A stretch of DNA of 64,000 nucleotides, taken from NCBI GenBank assembly GCA_025058835.1, contig JANXEI010000002.1:310001-374000 (forward strand), written 5' to 3'. Position numbers and translations under genes: made by a program. Positions 25,285 to 33,642 of this stretch are shown here, one piece after another. Position 1 is the first letter of the stretch. The number at the start of each line of letters is the position of its first letter. This DNA is from Acidilobaceae archaeon. Lineage in GTDB: Archaea > Thermoproteota > Thermoprotei_A > Sulfolobales > Acidilobaceae. The notes beneath the pieces are model-generated. The model was not told the origin of the DNA. It made no database searches and worked only from the letters and a program-made list of their open reading frames with translations.

Positions 25285-25307
25285 AACGCTCATCTCTCGC
25301 GTTGCCA

Positions 25308-25332
25308 GAGGGTCAACTCTTTTCTGACCCTC
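25308..25332 (+). terminator. Hairpin after the ribonucleotide reductase gene
   Basis: GAGGGTCA (25308-25315) pairs perfectly with TGACCCTC (25325-25332) across a 9-base T-rich loop, 24 bases after the stop. It may stabilise or end the nrdJ transcript; no long T-run follows. Confidence 0.5.
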
Positions 25333-25446
25333 CTACGAAAACGTTTCGCCCTGCTCATTTCCGCGGAGGGCCGCGGCGTTCTCGGGCAGAGGTCAAGCCA
25401 GGCGCACTTTAATATTTCTCTTTCACCTCCCCTTGCGGTGAGCCAC

Positions 25447-26229
25447 ATGGACCTGGGACTCAAGGGAAGGTTAGCCCTCGTAACGGGAGGCAGTGCGGGC
25501 CTTGGCTTTGCTAGCGCCCTCGAGCTGGCGAGGGAAGGATGTGACGTCATAATCTTCGCTCGGGGGAGGGAGAGGCTGGAGGAGGCGAAGAGGAGGATAG
25601 AGGAGGTCGGCGCCAGGGCCTCTATCGTGGAGGGAGACCTGAGATCAAGGGGGGACGTGGACAGCCTTTTCGATTACATAGAGAGGGAGCACGGCAGGCT
25701 GGACATCCTGGTGTACAGCACTGGAGGCCCCAAGCCCGGGAGCTTCTTCGAGATAAGGGACGAGGACTGGGACGATACCTACAAGCTAATAGGGGAGAGC
25801 GCCGTAAGGACCTCGAGAAGGGCAGCCAAGCTGATGATGAGGGGAGGGTGGGGGAGAATCATATACATTTCCTCCATAACTATCGTCAAGCCTATTGACA
25901 ACCTAGCTACGAGCAACGTTATGAGGGCCATTGTCTCTGGGCTGGTCAAGACGCTTGCGAGGGAGCTAGGGAGGTACGGGATAACTGTTAACGCAGTAAT
26001 GCCTTACGATGTGATGACGGAGAGGGTGAGGAAGCTTGTGGAGCTAGATGCACAGAGGTATGGAATAAGCTTCGAGGAGGCTATGAAGAGGAGGGCGCAG
26101 AAGACGTTGCTGGGGAGGAGCGGAGATCCGAGGGAGGTAGCCTCTCTTGTGGCCTTCCTCGCTTCGGAAAGGGCGTCTTACATAACCGGCGCCCTCATCC
26201 CGGTGGACGGCGGCTACCACCTCTCTTAG
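25447..26229 (+). CDS. Short-chain dehydrogenase/reductase family protein with altered catalytic motif
   Basis: Rossmann-fold protein, 260 residues from ATG 25447, which has GGTGAG 6 bases upstream; GTG 25438 is the longer option. The NAD(P) site VTGGSAGLGFASA and the NAG-equivalent YSTGGPKP are present, and the C-terminus SYITGALIPVDGGY is normal. The catalytic YxxxK is replaced: the catalytic Ser region YISSITIV is followed by S-N-V-M-R where Y-x-x-x-K should be. Some archaeal FabG-like SDRs share such a change. Substrate unknown. A TATA-like TTAATATTT precedes it at about 25408. Confidence 0.88.
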   Translation: MDLGLKGRLALVTGGSAGLGFASALELAREGCDVIIFARGRERLEEAKRRIEEVGARASIVEGDLRSRGDVDSLFDYIEREHGRLDILVYSTGGPKPGSFFEIRDEDWDDTYKLIGESAVRTSRRAAKLMMRGGWGRIIYISSITIVKPIDNLATSNVMRAIVSGLVKTLARELGRYGITVNAVMPYDVMTERVRKLVELDAQRYGISFEEAMKRRAQKTLLGRSGDPREVASLVAFLASERASYITGALIPVDGGYHLS

Positions 26230-26314
26230 TGCGGGGGGTGGGATTTGAACCCACGCAGGCCTACGCCAACGGGTCTTAAGCCCGCCCCCTTTGGCCGGGC
26301 TCGGGCACCCCCGC
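26230..26314 (-). tRNA. tRNA-Leu (anticodon TAA)
   Basis: 85-nucleotide class II tRNA. Acceptor 26308-26314 pairs with 26231-26237 (GCGGGGG/CCCCCGC) and discriminator A is at 26230. The T arm is GTGGG-TTCAAAT-CCCAC. The anticodon loop CTTAAGA reads TAA with stem GCGGG/CCCGT. The long variable arm fits leucine. No CCA encoded and no intron. It is the only gene between the SDR gene and the small protein at 26340. Confidence 0.95.
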
Positions 26315-26339
26315 CCGAGATCAACTAAGAGCTCTGAGC

Positions 26340-26663
26340 CTAAAACTCGTATATTCCCTCTACTCCATCAGGGGACGGCGTGCTGCTGCTCAGCCAAACG
26401 AAGTCCTCCCCTCCCCTCTCGCCAAAGGCTGCCCTCAGCACCTCCGTTACCAACCTCTCCTCTGCCTCCTCTGGAGCAGGAGGGAGGGGGATGAGAGAGC
26501 CAGATATCTCTAAGGTAGGGGTAGGGAACTTCAAGCCGATGAGGTCCGAATTGACCACCTGGAAGCTAACCCTAATGCCATATTCTCTCCTCAACCTATC
26601 TGCAGCCCTCAACATCGCCGCTATTGGCTCTCCGTCCATCTCCACGTAGAGCGTTATATCCAT
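26340..26663 (-). CDS. Small conserved-looking hypothetical protein
   Basis: 107 residues, unknown family. The sequence alternates like a small alpha/beta protein (DITLYVEMDG, AAMLRAADRLRREYGIRVSFQVV), a pattern seen in thioredoxin- or DsrE-like folds, but without a CxxC or other motif. ATG start at 26663. Codon use is like its neighbours, which supports a real gene. It lies directly upstream of tRNA-Leu on the same strand. Confidence 0.6.
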   Translation of the reverse strand: MDITLYVEMDGEPIAAMLRAADRLRREYGIRVSFQVVNSDLIGLKFPTPTLEISGSLIPLPPAPEEAEERLVTEVLRAAFGERGGEDFVWLSSSTPSPDGVEGIYEF

Positions 26664-26733
26664 ACGCCCCTTCCCGAAATTTTATGAGGGAGACCGAAAC
26701 TATCTAGGGGTAAAGCGCGAATAACTGGCGTAG

Positions 26734-26748
26734 CACTGGGGCGACCCC
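26734..26748. promoter_or_regulatory. Inverted repeat before the glyA promoter
   Basis: CTGGGG-CGA-CCCCAG is a perfect 6-base inverted repeat immediately upstream of the TATA-like ATTTAATATTT (about 26751-26762) of glyA. It may be an operator or a hairpin. Confidence 0.45.
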
Positions 26749-26790
26749 AGCTATTTAATATTTCCTTTCCCCATAGTTTAGGGAACAGAG

Positions 26791-28077
26791 ATGAGGGCAA
26801 AGGAGCTCCTGGAGTCCGTTATAAGTATCATAAACGAGCAGAACTCCTGGCGGCTCGGCAGGGCTATCAACATGATAGCCTCAGAGAACGTGATGAGCCC
26901 CCTAGCCCTCAAGGCCTACATGAGCGACTTCATGTTCAGGTATGCTGAGGGGAAGCCTTTCAAGAGGTATTACCAGGGCACCAGGTACATAGACGAGCTG
27001 GAGGTCATGACGGAGAAGGTCATAGGGGCCCAGCTGGGGACTAGCATGGTGGAGCTGAGGCCCACCAGCGGCACCCTCGCCAACGCGGCTGTCTTCAGAG
27101 TCTTGGCAGAGCCCGGCGATGCAGCTGTCATAGCGCCGGTTCAGGCGGGAGCTCACGTGAGTCACACCAGGTTCGGGACCCTGGGAGCTCTGGGGATCCA
27201 GCAGGTGGACTTGCCTTACGATGCAGATAACATGAACGTGGACGTAGACGGCGCGAGGAAGGTCATAATGCAGACGAGGCCAAAGTTCGCCGTTCTGGGG
27301 GGCAGCGTGTACTTGTTCCCCCACCCTGTAGAGGAGATCGCTGCCATGGTGCATGAGGTGGGAGGGAAGCTGGTGTATGATGCTGCTCACGTCTTCGGCT
27401 TGATCTACGGGAAGGCATGGCCTAACCCGTTGGAGAGGGGAGCAGATGTGATGACGGCCTCTACCCACAAGACCTTCCCTGGACCTCAGGGAGGCCTCAT
27501 TGCTTTCAGGGACGAGCCCCTCTACAAGGCAGTGGGGAAGACCATCTTCCCGTGGTTCGTGAGCAACCACCACCTCCACAGGATACCCGCAACACTGATC
27601 ACGGCGCTCGAGATGAACGAGTACGGAGAAGAGTATGCGAATCAAATAGTGAGGAACTCAAAGAAGCTTGCGGAGGAGCTGGCAGCTAGGGGGTTCACGG
27701 TAGTTGGAGAGAAGTTGGGCTACACGAGGAGTCACCAGGTACTCGTTTACGTCAGGGATCTGGGAGGAGGCGCATGGGCTGCAAAGACCCTCGAAGACGC
27801 TGACATCATAGTCAACAAGAACCTCATGCCCATGGATCCCCCGGAGGCAGTAAAGGATCCCAGTGGCATACGGATAGGCACCCAGGAGGTTACAAGGCTA
27901 GGCATGAAGGAGGGGGAGATGGAGGTGATAGCAGAGCTCTTCTACAGGCTACTTATAAAGAGGGAGGAGCCAGAAAAGGTAAGGAAAGATGTGAACGAGT
28001 TCAAGAAGGACTTTATGAAAGTTAAATACAGTATAGAGGAGGATAGGTTGATAACTGTCCTAGATCTGCTTAGGTGA
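26791..28077 (+). CDS. glyA: Serine hydroxymethyltransferase
   Basis: PLP enzyme converting serine and a folate or pterin carrier to glycine and methylene carrier. 428 residues: N-terminal [32 protein letters not shown], the [13 protein letters not shown] cofactor site and the PLP Lys227 in [14 protein letters not shown]. Length and the extended C-terminal helix fit crenarchaeal SHMTs. ATG start at 26791; TATA-like ATTTAATATTT about 30 bases upstream. The 3' end abuts the convergent MscS gene with no gap. Confidence 0.96.
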   Translation: MRAKELLESVISIINEQNSWRLGRAINMIASENVMSPLALKAYMSDFMFRYAEGKPFKRYYQGTRYIDELEVMTEKVIGAQLGTSMVELRPTSGTLANAAVFRVLAEPGDAAVIAPVQAGAHVSHTRFGTLGALGIQQVDLPYDADNMNVDVDGARKVIMQTRPKFAVLGGSVYLFPHPVEEIAAMVHEVGGKLVYDAAHVFGLIYGKAWPNPLERGADVMTASTHKTFPGPQGGLIAFRDEPLYKAVGKTIFPWFVSNHHLHRIPATLITALEMNEYGEEYANQIVRNSKKLAEELAARGFTVVGEKLGYTRSHQVLVYVRDLGGGAWAAKTLEDADIIVNKNLMPMDPPEAVKDPSGIRIGTQEVTRLGMKEGEMEVIAELFYRLLIKREEPEKVRKDVNEFKKDFMKVKYSIEEDRLITVLDLLR

Positions 28078-28884
28078 TCACTCTTCCACAACGCTCACTG
28101 AAGTCTCGTATTGAACGTTTTTCATAAGTAGCTCCACTAGTTCCTCCCTTGCCCTGTTCATGTTGGCGGGGTTAGAGATCCTGGCGTTTATGAGAAGCAT
28201 GACCTCCCTCGAGTCTTCAGACTCCACCACCCTCAACAGCTCTACCGTCACGTTATCTCTGTCCACATAAGTAGCCTTTGAGAGCGCATCGTCCACCGTT
28301 CTCAGGAGCTCCTCTACCTCTAACCCCTTGCCTCTCGCCTTCAGCCTAACGCTCACGAGAGCCTTGCTGAACTTCGTTATTACGGAGCTGTGCAGTTTGC
28401 TGTACGGGACATACACTAGGTGGCCGTGCTCTGTCCTGAGGGACATGTACTCTCCCTTCGAGAGGGCTACGCGGCCCTCATAGCTGCTCTGTCCAATGTC
28501 GATCCTCACGTACTCCCCCTCCTTCAGAGTGCCGGCAATGGAGAAGATGATGAAGGAGAGGACGTTGGCGAGGTATTCCCTGCTAGAAAGTATCAAGGAA
28601 AAGAGGAAGAAGGAAAGTATTAGTAAGGATATCAAAGGCCCATACTCGATGCGGAACAGGAGCGAGATGGCCAAAGGAAGCGCTACTACTGCCAAGAGAA
28701 CCCCGACTATCAGTCTAAGCGCGTCCTCAAGGCTCCTGTCCATGACTCCCTTGACCCTCAGTCGTCGAAGGATCCTAGAGAAGAGCAGGTAGAGTCCGAC
28801 TGATATGAGCACTATGATGAGAGCGCCCGCTACCTCACCGCTCCTCCCATACACAGATCCCAGTAAGTCTTCTACCATCTTCAC
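28078..28884 (-). CDS. MscS-family mechanosensitive channel
   Basis: 268 residues. Three membrane segments (about 17-37, 50-75, 82-110) are followed by a beta domain with EGEYVRIDIGQSSYEGRVALS...RTEHGHLVYVPYSKLHSSVI, the MscS cytosolic beta barrel, then an alpha/beta C-terminal domain. It would open under membrane tension and release solutes. GTG 28884 or ATG 28878 is the start. Its place downstream of trkH-trkA on the same strand suggests a joint role in osmotic balance. Confidence 0.85.
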   Translation of the reverse strand: MKMVEDLLGSVYGRSGEVAGALIIVLISVGLYLLFSRILRRLRVKGVMDRSLEDALRLIVGVLLAVVALPLAISLLFRIEYGPLISLLILSFFLFSLILSSREYLANVLSFIIFSIAGTLKEGEYVRIDIGQSSYEGRVALSKGEYMSLRTEHGHLVYVPYSKLHSSVITKFSKALVSVRLKARGKGLEVEELLRTVDDALSKATYVDRDNVTVELLRVVESEDSREVMLLINARISNPANMNRAREELVELLMKNVQYETSVSVVEE

Positions 28885-28900
28885 CCCTCTGCACTATTCC

Positions 28901-29542
28901 TCATGTCAGACTGTTCAGTGCCTTTATTGCTCCTTCTCGCGGCACAAGAACTAGCAGGACCTCACCCCTTGCAATCGTTTCATCCCTCCTACGCTCCACC
29001 CTGTTTCCTTCTCTATCCAATATCGCGATCGTTTTCCCTACTTTCTCCTCGATCTCCTCAATGCTCATCCCAACGACAGCATCCTTCTTCATAGAATCTA
29101 TTACGACGAGGTAATAGTTGCCGAGATCGGTTATCTTGACGTCAAAGAGGGACTCGAGCACGCTTCTCGCTATTTCCCTCCCTCTCGTCACGCTTGCCCC
29201 GCTAATGCCCATTTCTACTAGCGCGTCTCCGATACTGCCCTCGGAAAAGACTGCTATGATTTTGGGCACGTTAAGCTTCCTTGCGTAGACGCATACGGCA
29301 ACGTTTACAGCATCTGAGGGGTGGAGAGCTATCACCGCATCTGCATTAGTGAGCCCGATCTCCCTGAGCTGATAGTAGTCTAGAGGGTCCAGAGTGTGTA
29401 TAGCTATATCAAAGGGACTCTTCGAGAACTCTCTCGATCTCTTCTCGTCGTCATCTGCCAAGATAATCTTGTGCCCTGCCTTCCTCAACTCCGCTATTAG
29501 CTCATAGGCCTCTCGCGTCGCTCCTACGATGAGTATCTCCAT
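28901..29542 (-). CDS. trkA: TrkA-type potassium-uptake regulator (RCK domains)
   Basis: Cytosolic NAD(H)-binding gating subunit for the TrkH channel. 213 residues from ATG 29542, chosen because GGGGAGATC lies directly upstream; an in-frame start at 29560 is 6 codons longer. An N-terminal RCK-N Rossmann domain starts MEILIVGATREAYELIAEL with the acidic ILADDDEKR at the end of strand 2; an RCK-C-like domain follows from about residue 135 (GNYYLVVIDSMKKDAVVGMSIEEI). Follows trkH after a 37-base gap. Confidence 0.92.
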   Translation of the reverse strand: MEILIVGATREAYELIAELRKAGHKIILADDDEKRSREFSKSPFDIAIHTLDPLDYYQLREIGLTNADAVIALHPSDAVNVAVCVYARKLNVPKIIAVFSEGSIGDALVEMGISGASVTRGREIARSVLESLFDVKITDLGNYYLVVIDSMKKDAVVGMSIEEIEEKVGKTIAILDREGNRVERRRDETIARGEVLLVLVPREGAIKALNSLT

Positions 29543-29579
29543 GATCTCCCCTCTTTCCACGCTGGGGGAGCTAAAAAGG

Positions 29580-31007
29580 TCAGAGGGTTGTCTTCCTCCT
29601 CTGGTAGGTACCTACGAGCAAATAGAGGGCGATGAACTCTATCCTCCCCACGTATATGATGAAAGCTATGAGAAGCTTTGCGACAAGCGGCAGCTCAGGA
29701 GAGATGATGCCCACGGAAAGTCCGACGCAGGAGAGGGCCGAGGTGGTTTCGAAAAGGACGTCGAGGTAGTCGTGATCGCTGTCCCCGTATAGGTCGAGAA
29801 CGAGCTTGAGAAGAGCAGAGGAGATTAGTAGGGTGAGGGCGTAGAGGAACATATATGAGAGGACAGAGCTTACGTCGCTCTCGCCCAGTTCCTTGTCCCC
29901 CACCCTTAGGGTTCTAACGACTCCCGCAGGAGCGAGGGGCCTCGAGAGCTCGAAATAGAGAGCTTTGGCAGCCACTATAACCCTCTTCAGCTTGAGTCCT
30001 GCAGCAGTGGAGAAAGTAGCTCCTCCGATCATCATCGCAACTATCAGCAGGATCTTGTATTCATCTGACTGAGAGGAGATGTCGCCTGCTTGGAAGCCTG
30101 TCGTGGTTATTGCAGAGACTACGTTGAAGAGGGCAGGGAGAACGTCTTCTGTGCCCAGGGCTCCTAGGGGGAGTAGGATGAGAAGGAGTAAAGCCATGCT
30201 CTTGACCTCGGGAGACCTGAAGAAGGAGGAGAAGTTGCCAGTTAACAGAGAGTATAAGTCTGAGAAGTTGGTTGCCCCGATTATCATGATGATCATCGCA
30301 GCCACTAATATCTCGCTCTGCCCCCTCTCGTACCAATAGTAGAAGCTGTTCGCCTTTGTCGACATGCCCCCCGTGGCAATGGCCGTAAGCCCATTGTTGA
30401 GCGCATCGAAGAGGTCCATGCCGGCAAGGAGGAAGATAGTTATTGAGAGGAGGGAGAGGAAGAGGTAGAGGAGGAAGACAGTTCTAACGGTAGATATGAT
30501 CGTGGGGGCGAGCTTGGCTCCCACCTCTACCACGTAGAGGCTCCTGACGATGCTGTGGAAGAGCGGCAGGAAAGCGCCCCCTATCACAACTATACTGATG
30601 CCACCAAGCCATTGCAAAGCAGTTCTCCAGAGCAGGACGACCGGCGGCGCATTGTCTGGGTTGATGAAGGAGAAGCCTGCCCCGCTCATAGCGCTGAGGG
30701 ACTCGAAGAAGCCGTCCACAAGGCTCAGGTCGAGGGTTATGGAGAGAACGACCCCAGAGAGGGCAGGCAAAAGCAGCCAGTAGAGGGAGATAACGAGAAA
30801 AGCATCCCTCACCTCGAGAGGCGGGCTGTTCCTAAGCAAGTAGCTGACCGAGAGGAGAGGCAAAGAGATGAGGAGGGAGATGAGGAAGAACTCTATGTCG
30901 TGAGGAGAACGGTCTAGAAGAGCAAAGTAGGCTCCAAGCAGGACTGCAACGGTCATGGGGAGGAGAGATATCGTTGAAAGCGAAAAGAGTAGCGACCTTA
31001 TATGCAT
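29580..31007 (-). CDS. trkH: Trk potassium transporter membrane subunit
   Basis: 475-residue membrane protein of the TrkH/KtrB type, with four pore-loop repeats marked by Gly filters: SGAGFSFIN, ATGGMSTKAN, TTTGFQAGD and LSCVGLSVG. WRTALQWLGGISIVVIG after the first loop is also characteristic. It takes up K+ under control of TrkA. ATG start at 31007. The gene is divergent from the CBS-domain protein, sharing 31008-31073, which holds TATA-like ATTATATTTA. Confidence 0.95.
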   Translation of the reverse strand: MHIRSLLFSLSTISLLPMTVAVLLGAYFALLDRSPHDIEFFLISLLISLPLLSVSYLLRNSPPLEVRDAFLVISLYWLLLPALSGVVLSITLDLSLVDGFFESLSAMSGAGFSFINPDNAPPVVLLWRTALQWLGGISIVVIGGAFLPLFHSIVRSLYVVEVGAKLAPTIISTVRTVFLLYLFLSLLSITIFLLAGMDLFDALNNGLTAIATGGMSTKANSFYYWYERGQSEILVAAMIIMIIGATNFSDLYSLLTGNFSSFFRSPEVKSMALLLLILLPLGALGTEDVLPALFNVVSAITTTGFQAGDISSQSDEYKILLIVAMMIGGATFSTAAGLKLKRVIVAAKALYFELSRPLAPAGVVRTLRVGDKELGESDVSSVLSYMFLYALTLLISSALLKLVLDLYGDSDHDYLDVLFETTSALSCVGLSVGIISPELPLVAKLLIAFIIYVGRIEFIALYLLVGTYQRRKTTL

Positions 31008-31073
31008 CCTCTCGTAAACACCACTCTTCTATTTCCCTCTCATTATATTTAAGCCCCATTCAGCCTTGTTCTT

Positions 31074-31535
31074 GTGGGCTATGAGATGGGAGACGTCACG
31101 GAGGAGCTGCAAGTGAGGGACGTTATGAGCACCCCAGTCTTGTACATCTACCCCTTCTACACTGTGAGAGAGGCTGCGGCAATAATGGTGGAGAAGGGGG
31201 TGGGCAGCCTCGTCGTGGTAGACGATGCGGGTAGGCTCATAGGGATCCTCACGAGGACTGACATACTTCGCCACGTAGTATCCAAGGGCCTGAGCCCCGA
31301 GAGGGTGATGGTGAAGGACGTGATGACGAGGAACCCCATTTACGTCTTTGCCGACACTCTCCTTTCTGAGGCCGCGAGGCTGATGGGAGCTAAAGGGATA
31401 GGTCATCTGCCTGTTCTTGACTCAAAGACCTTCAAGCCAATTGGGATGCTCTCAAAAAGGGACATACTGAAAATGGCCCCCTTCTACATAGACCTTGTCT
31501 ACAGGATGAGAAGGGAGAGCTCCCTCAGCGAGTGA
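31074..31535 (+). CDS. Tandem CBS-domain protein
   Basis: 153 residues with two CBS domains (about 12-70 and 77-140): VRDVMSTPVLYI...VGSLVVVDDAGRLIGILTRTDILRHV and VKDVMTRNPIYV...IGHLPVLDSKTFKPIGMLSKRDIL. Such stand-alone pairs bind adenine nucleotides and sense energy state; they often regulate partner channels or enzymes. Divergent from trkH, so control of K+ uptake is one possibility. GTG 31074 or ATG 31086 is the start. Confidence 0.9.
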   Translation: MGYEMGDVTEELQVRDVMSTPVLYIYPFYTVREAAAIMVEKGVGSLVVVDDAGRLIGILTRTDILRHVVSKGLSPERVMVKDVMTRNPIYVFADTLLSEAARLMGAKGIGHLPVLDSKTFKPIGMLSKRDILKMAPFYIDLVYRMRRESSLSE

Positions 31536-31546
31536 CCTCCTTTCTG

Positions 31547-31554
31547 CTTATAAG
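31547..31554 (+). promoter_or_regulatory. TATA box of the ribosomal stalk operon
   Basis: CTTATAAG, 37-44 bases before the TTG of the shortened L11 gene, in a short gap after the CBS gene. Transcription would start near 31577, downstream of where an L11 N-terminal domain would have to be encoded. Confidence 0.6.
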
Positions 31555-31590
31555 TCCTAAAGCCCACAGCGCCGGGCAAGGGGGTATGCT

Positions 31591-31899
31591 TTGGGTAGCA
31601 AGCCCACTACGACGGAGCTCTTGCTGAAGGCGGTGGGGGCCTCGGAGCCCACGGGAGACCCAGCGCACAAGAAGCTAGGAGACCTGCCACTAGAGAAGAT
31701 AATAGAGATCGCTATTGAGAAGAGGCCCGACCTCCTCTCTAGATCTCTCAAGGCTGCCGTAAAGACAGTCCTCGGATCTGCGAGAAGCCTTGGGATCACG
31801 GTGAACGGCAAAGATCCGAAGGCAGTGACAGAGGAGATAGAGGAGGGAGTGCATGATGAGCTACTCAAATCTTACGAGAGCGCATGGAGAGGAGGCTAG
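31591..31899 (+). CDS. rpl11: Ribosomal protein L11, C-terminal domain only
   Basis: 102 residues matching only the C-terminal RNA-binding half of archaeal L11 (usually about 165-170 residues): [69 protein letters not shown]. The N-terminal domain that contacts elongation factors is absent: codons before TTG 31591 read [10 protein letters not shown] after an in-frame TAA at 31558, and further upstream is the CBS gene. AGGGGGT lies 5 bases before the TTG, and a TATA box precedes it. Gene order L11-L1-P0-P1 is normal. Either the domain was lost or it is encoded elsewhere. Confidence 0.88.
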   Translation: MGSKPTTTELLLKAVGASEPTGDPAHKKLGDLPLEKIIEIAIEKRPDLLSRSLKAAVKTVLGSARSLGITVNGKDPKAVTEEIEEGVHDELLKSYESAWRGG

Positions 31900-31938
31900 A
31901 TTTAAGCCTCTCCTTAACTTACGAGGGGGTGCTCGTAG

Positions 31939-32577
31939 TTGCCTGTAGATGAGGCAGCGCTGAAAGAGGCTATCAAGAAGAGCGTGGAGCTTGGCGAGAA
32001 GAGGAGGTTTAGGCAGAGAATTGAGATGATAATTACCCTGACGGGCCTCGACATGAAGTCTCAGGAGGCAAAGCTGAGGGAGGTGCTGACCCTGCCGAGA
32101 GGGGCAGGGAAAGAGCTGAAGGTCTGCGTTGTCGCAGAGGGCGACACGCTTCTCGAGGCAAGGAGGCTGGGCGTGGAGGCATACGGGAGGGACGAGCTCC
32201 AAGCTATGGACAAGAAGGCTGTGAAGAAGTTGGCAAGCAGGTGCGATTGGGTATTGGTGAGAGCCGATCTGATGGGCCTGGCGGGCAAGGTGCTCGGCCC
32301 TGCCCTAGGTCCGAGGGGCAAGGCGCCCACTCCCATCCCACCGAACGTGAACCTCTCTACGCTTGTGGAGAGGTACAAGAGATCTGTCTGGGTTAGGCTG
32401 AGGAACCAGCCCCAAATTGCGAGTGCCATAGGGGCTGAGGGGATGAGCGTAGACGATCTGGCAGAGAACGCAAAGGCAGTCCTCTCCCTCGTGGAGTCTA
32501 AGCTAGGCGCCCAGAGGATAGGGAAGGTCATCTTCAAGAAGACCATGTCCCCGCCCATTACGGTGAGCATGAAATGA
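31939..32577 (+). CDS. rpl1: 50S ribosomal protein L1
   Basis: Stalk-base protein that binds 23S rRNA and, in many archaea, its own mRNA. 212 residues: RRFRQRIEMIITLTGLDMK, LPRGAGKELKVCVVA, ADLMGLAGKVLGPALGPRGKAP and IGAEGMSVDDLAENA are all L1 blocks. TTG start at 31939. The overlap ATGATG with the P0 gene (4 bases) couples translation. Confidence 0.96.
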   Translation: MPVDEAALKEAIKKSVELGEKRRFRQRIEMIITLTGLDMKSQEAKLREVLTLPRGAGKELKVCVVAEGDTLLEARRLGVEAYGRDELQAMDKKAVKKLASRCDWVLVRADLMGLAGKVLGPALGPRGKAPTPIPPNVNLSTLVERYKRSVWVRLRNQPQIASAIGAEGMSVDDLAENAKAVLSLVESKLGAQRIGKVIFKKTMSPPITVSMK

Positions 32578-33590
32578 TGGTTAGGGCAAAGGCGAGGGTT
32601 AGTAAGAGAAAGCTGGAGATGGCAGAGGACATCAAGGAGCTCTACCAGAGGCACAAGGTCATGGCAATAGCAGATGTCTCAAAGGTTCCTACCGCTCAGC
32701 TGCAGGTGATCAGGAAGAAGCTCCGGGACTCCATCGAGTTCAGGGTAGTGAAGAAGAGGGTAGCTCTCAAAGCGTTAGAGGAGCTCGGCGTTGACACGAG
32801 CAAGCTAGAGAGCTATGTGCAGGGCACCGTTATGCTGGCGTTCTCGGACATCAACCCGTTCGAGCTCTACAAACTAATCACCAAGGAGAAGATACCCATA
32901 GAGGCAAAGCCAGGCCAGAAGGTGGAGAAGGAGGTAGTGGTGCGAGCTGGGGAGACCCCAATCACCCCTGGCCCTATGCTTGGAGTTCTGGGCAAGCTGA
33001 AGATTCCCTACGAGGTCAAGGGAGGGAAGGTCCACGTTAGAAAGGACACAGTAGTAGCAAAGCCTGGCGACGTCATAAGTCCAGAGCTGGCGAGCATCCT
33101 CCTGAAACTCGGCATCAAGCCCTTCGAAATAGGGGTAGACCTCCTGGCGGCTGTGGACGGAGGAGTTCTCATTTCGAGGGACAACCTGAAGATAGACGTG
33201 GAGGCCTTCAAGAGAGATCTGAGCGACGCTGCATCAGAGGCCATAAGGCTTGCCGTGGGGATAGGCTTCATAGAGGTGCCGGAGGCTCTACAGGCTCTGC
33301 TAGTCACAGCCCACAGGGAGGCAGAGAGGCTTGCAGAGGAGATCGCTGTCCCAGTTCCCGGCCTCATAGAGCTGGCAATAAGGAGGGCAGTGCAGGAGGA
33401 GAACGCTCTCATAGCAGCCCTCGGAGAGAGGGCGAGGGAACTCGGTCTAGAGCCCGTGGCAGCGCCCGCGGCAGCTCCAGCGGCCCAGCCGGTAGCGGAG
33501 CAGAAGAAGGAGGAGAAGAAGGAGGAAGAGGAGAAGAAAGAGGAGGAAGTGGACGTAGCGTCAGGCCTCAGCGGCCTCTTTGGCTTCTAA
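32574..33590 (+). CDS. rplP0: Ribosomal protein P0 (L10)
   Basis: Acidic stalk core protein, 338 residues. RNA-binding N-terminal domain (YQRHKVMAIADVSKVPTAQLQ), the archaeal insertion, a helical spine that binds P1 dimers, an Ala/Pro hinge, a Lys/Glu-rich segment and the factor-binding tail SGLSGLFGF. The last 132 bases, including the stop, are identical to the end of the P1 gene. ATG start at 32574 overlapping the L1 stop. Confidence 0.96.
   Translation: MMVRAKARVSKRKLEMAEDIKELYQRHKVMAIADVSKVPTAQLQVIRKKLRDSIEFRVVKKRVALKALEELGVDTSKLESYVQGTVMLAFSDINPFELYKLITKEKIPIEAKPGQKVEKEVVVRAGETPITPGPMLGVLGKLKIPYEVKGGKVHVRKDTVVAKPGDVISPELASILLKLGIKPFEIGVDLLAAVDGGVLISRDNLKIDVEAFKRDLSDAASEAIRLAVGIGFIEVPEALQALLVTAHREAERLAEEIAVPVPGLIELAIRRAVQEENALIAALGERARELGLEPVAAPAAAPAAQPVAEQKKEEKKEEEEKKEEEVDVASGLSGLFGF
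33459..33590 (+). repeat. 132-base perfect direct repeat, copy 1 (3' end of P0)
   Basis: Bases 33459-33590 match 33847-33978 with no difference by eye, from GCAGCGCCCGCGG through the TAA. Similarity stops exactly at the stop codon. It encodes the hinge and acidic tail. Confidence 0.93.
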
Positions 33591-33642
33591 CCCAGTAGCT
33601 TTTAAGGCTAGGATCAGTAGGGTCTTGGGAGGCGTGTAGGGG

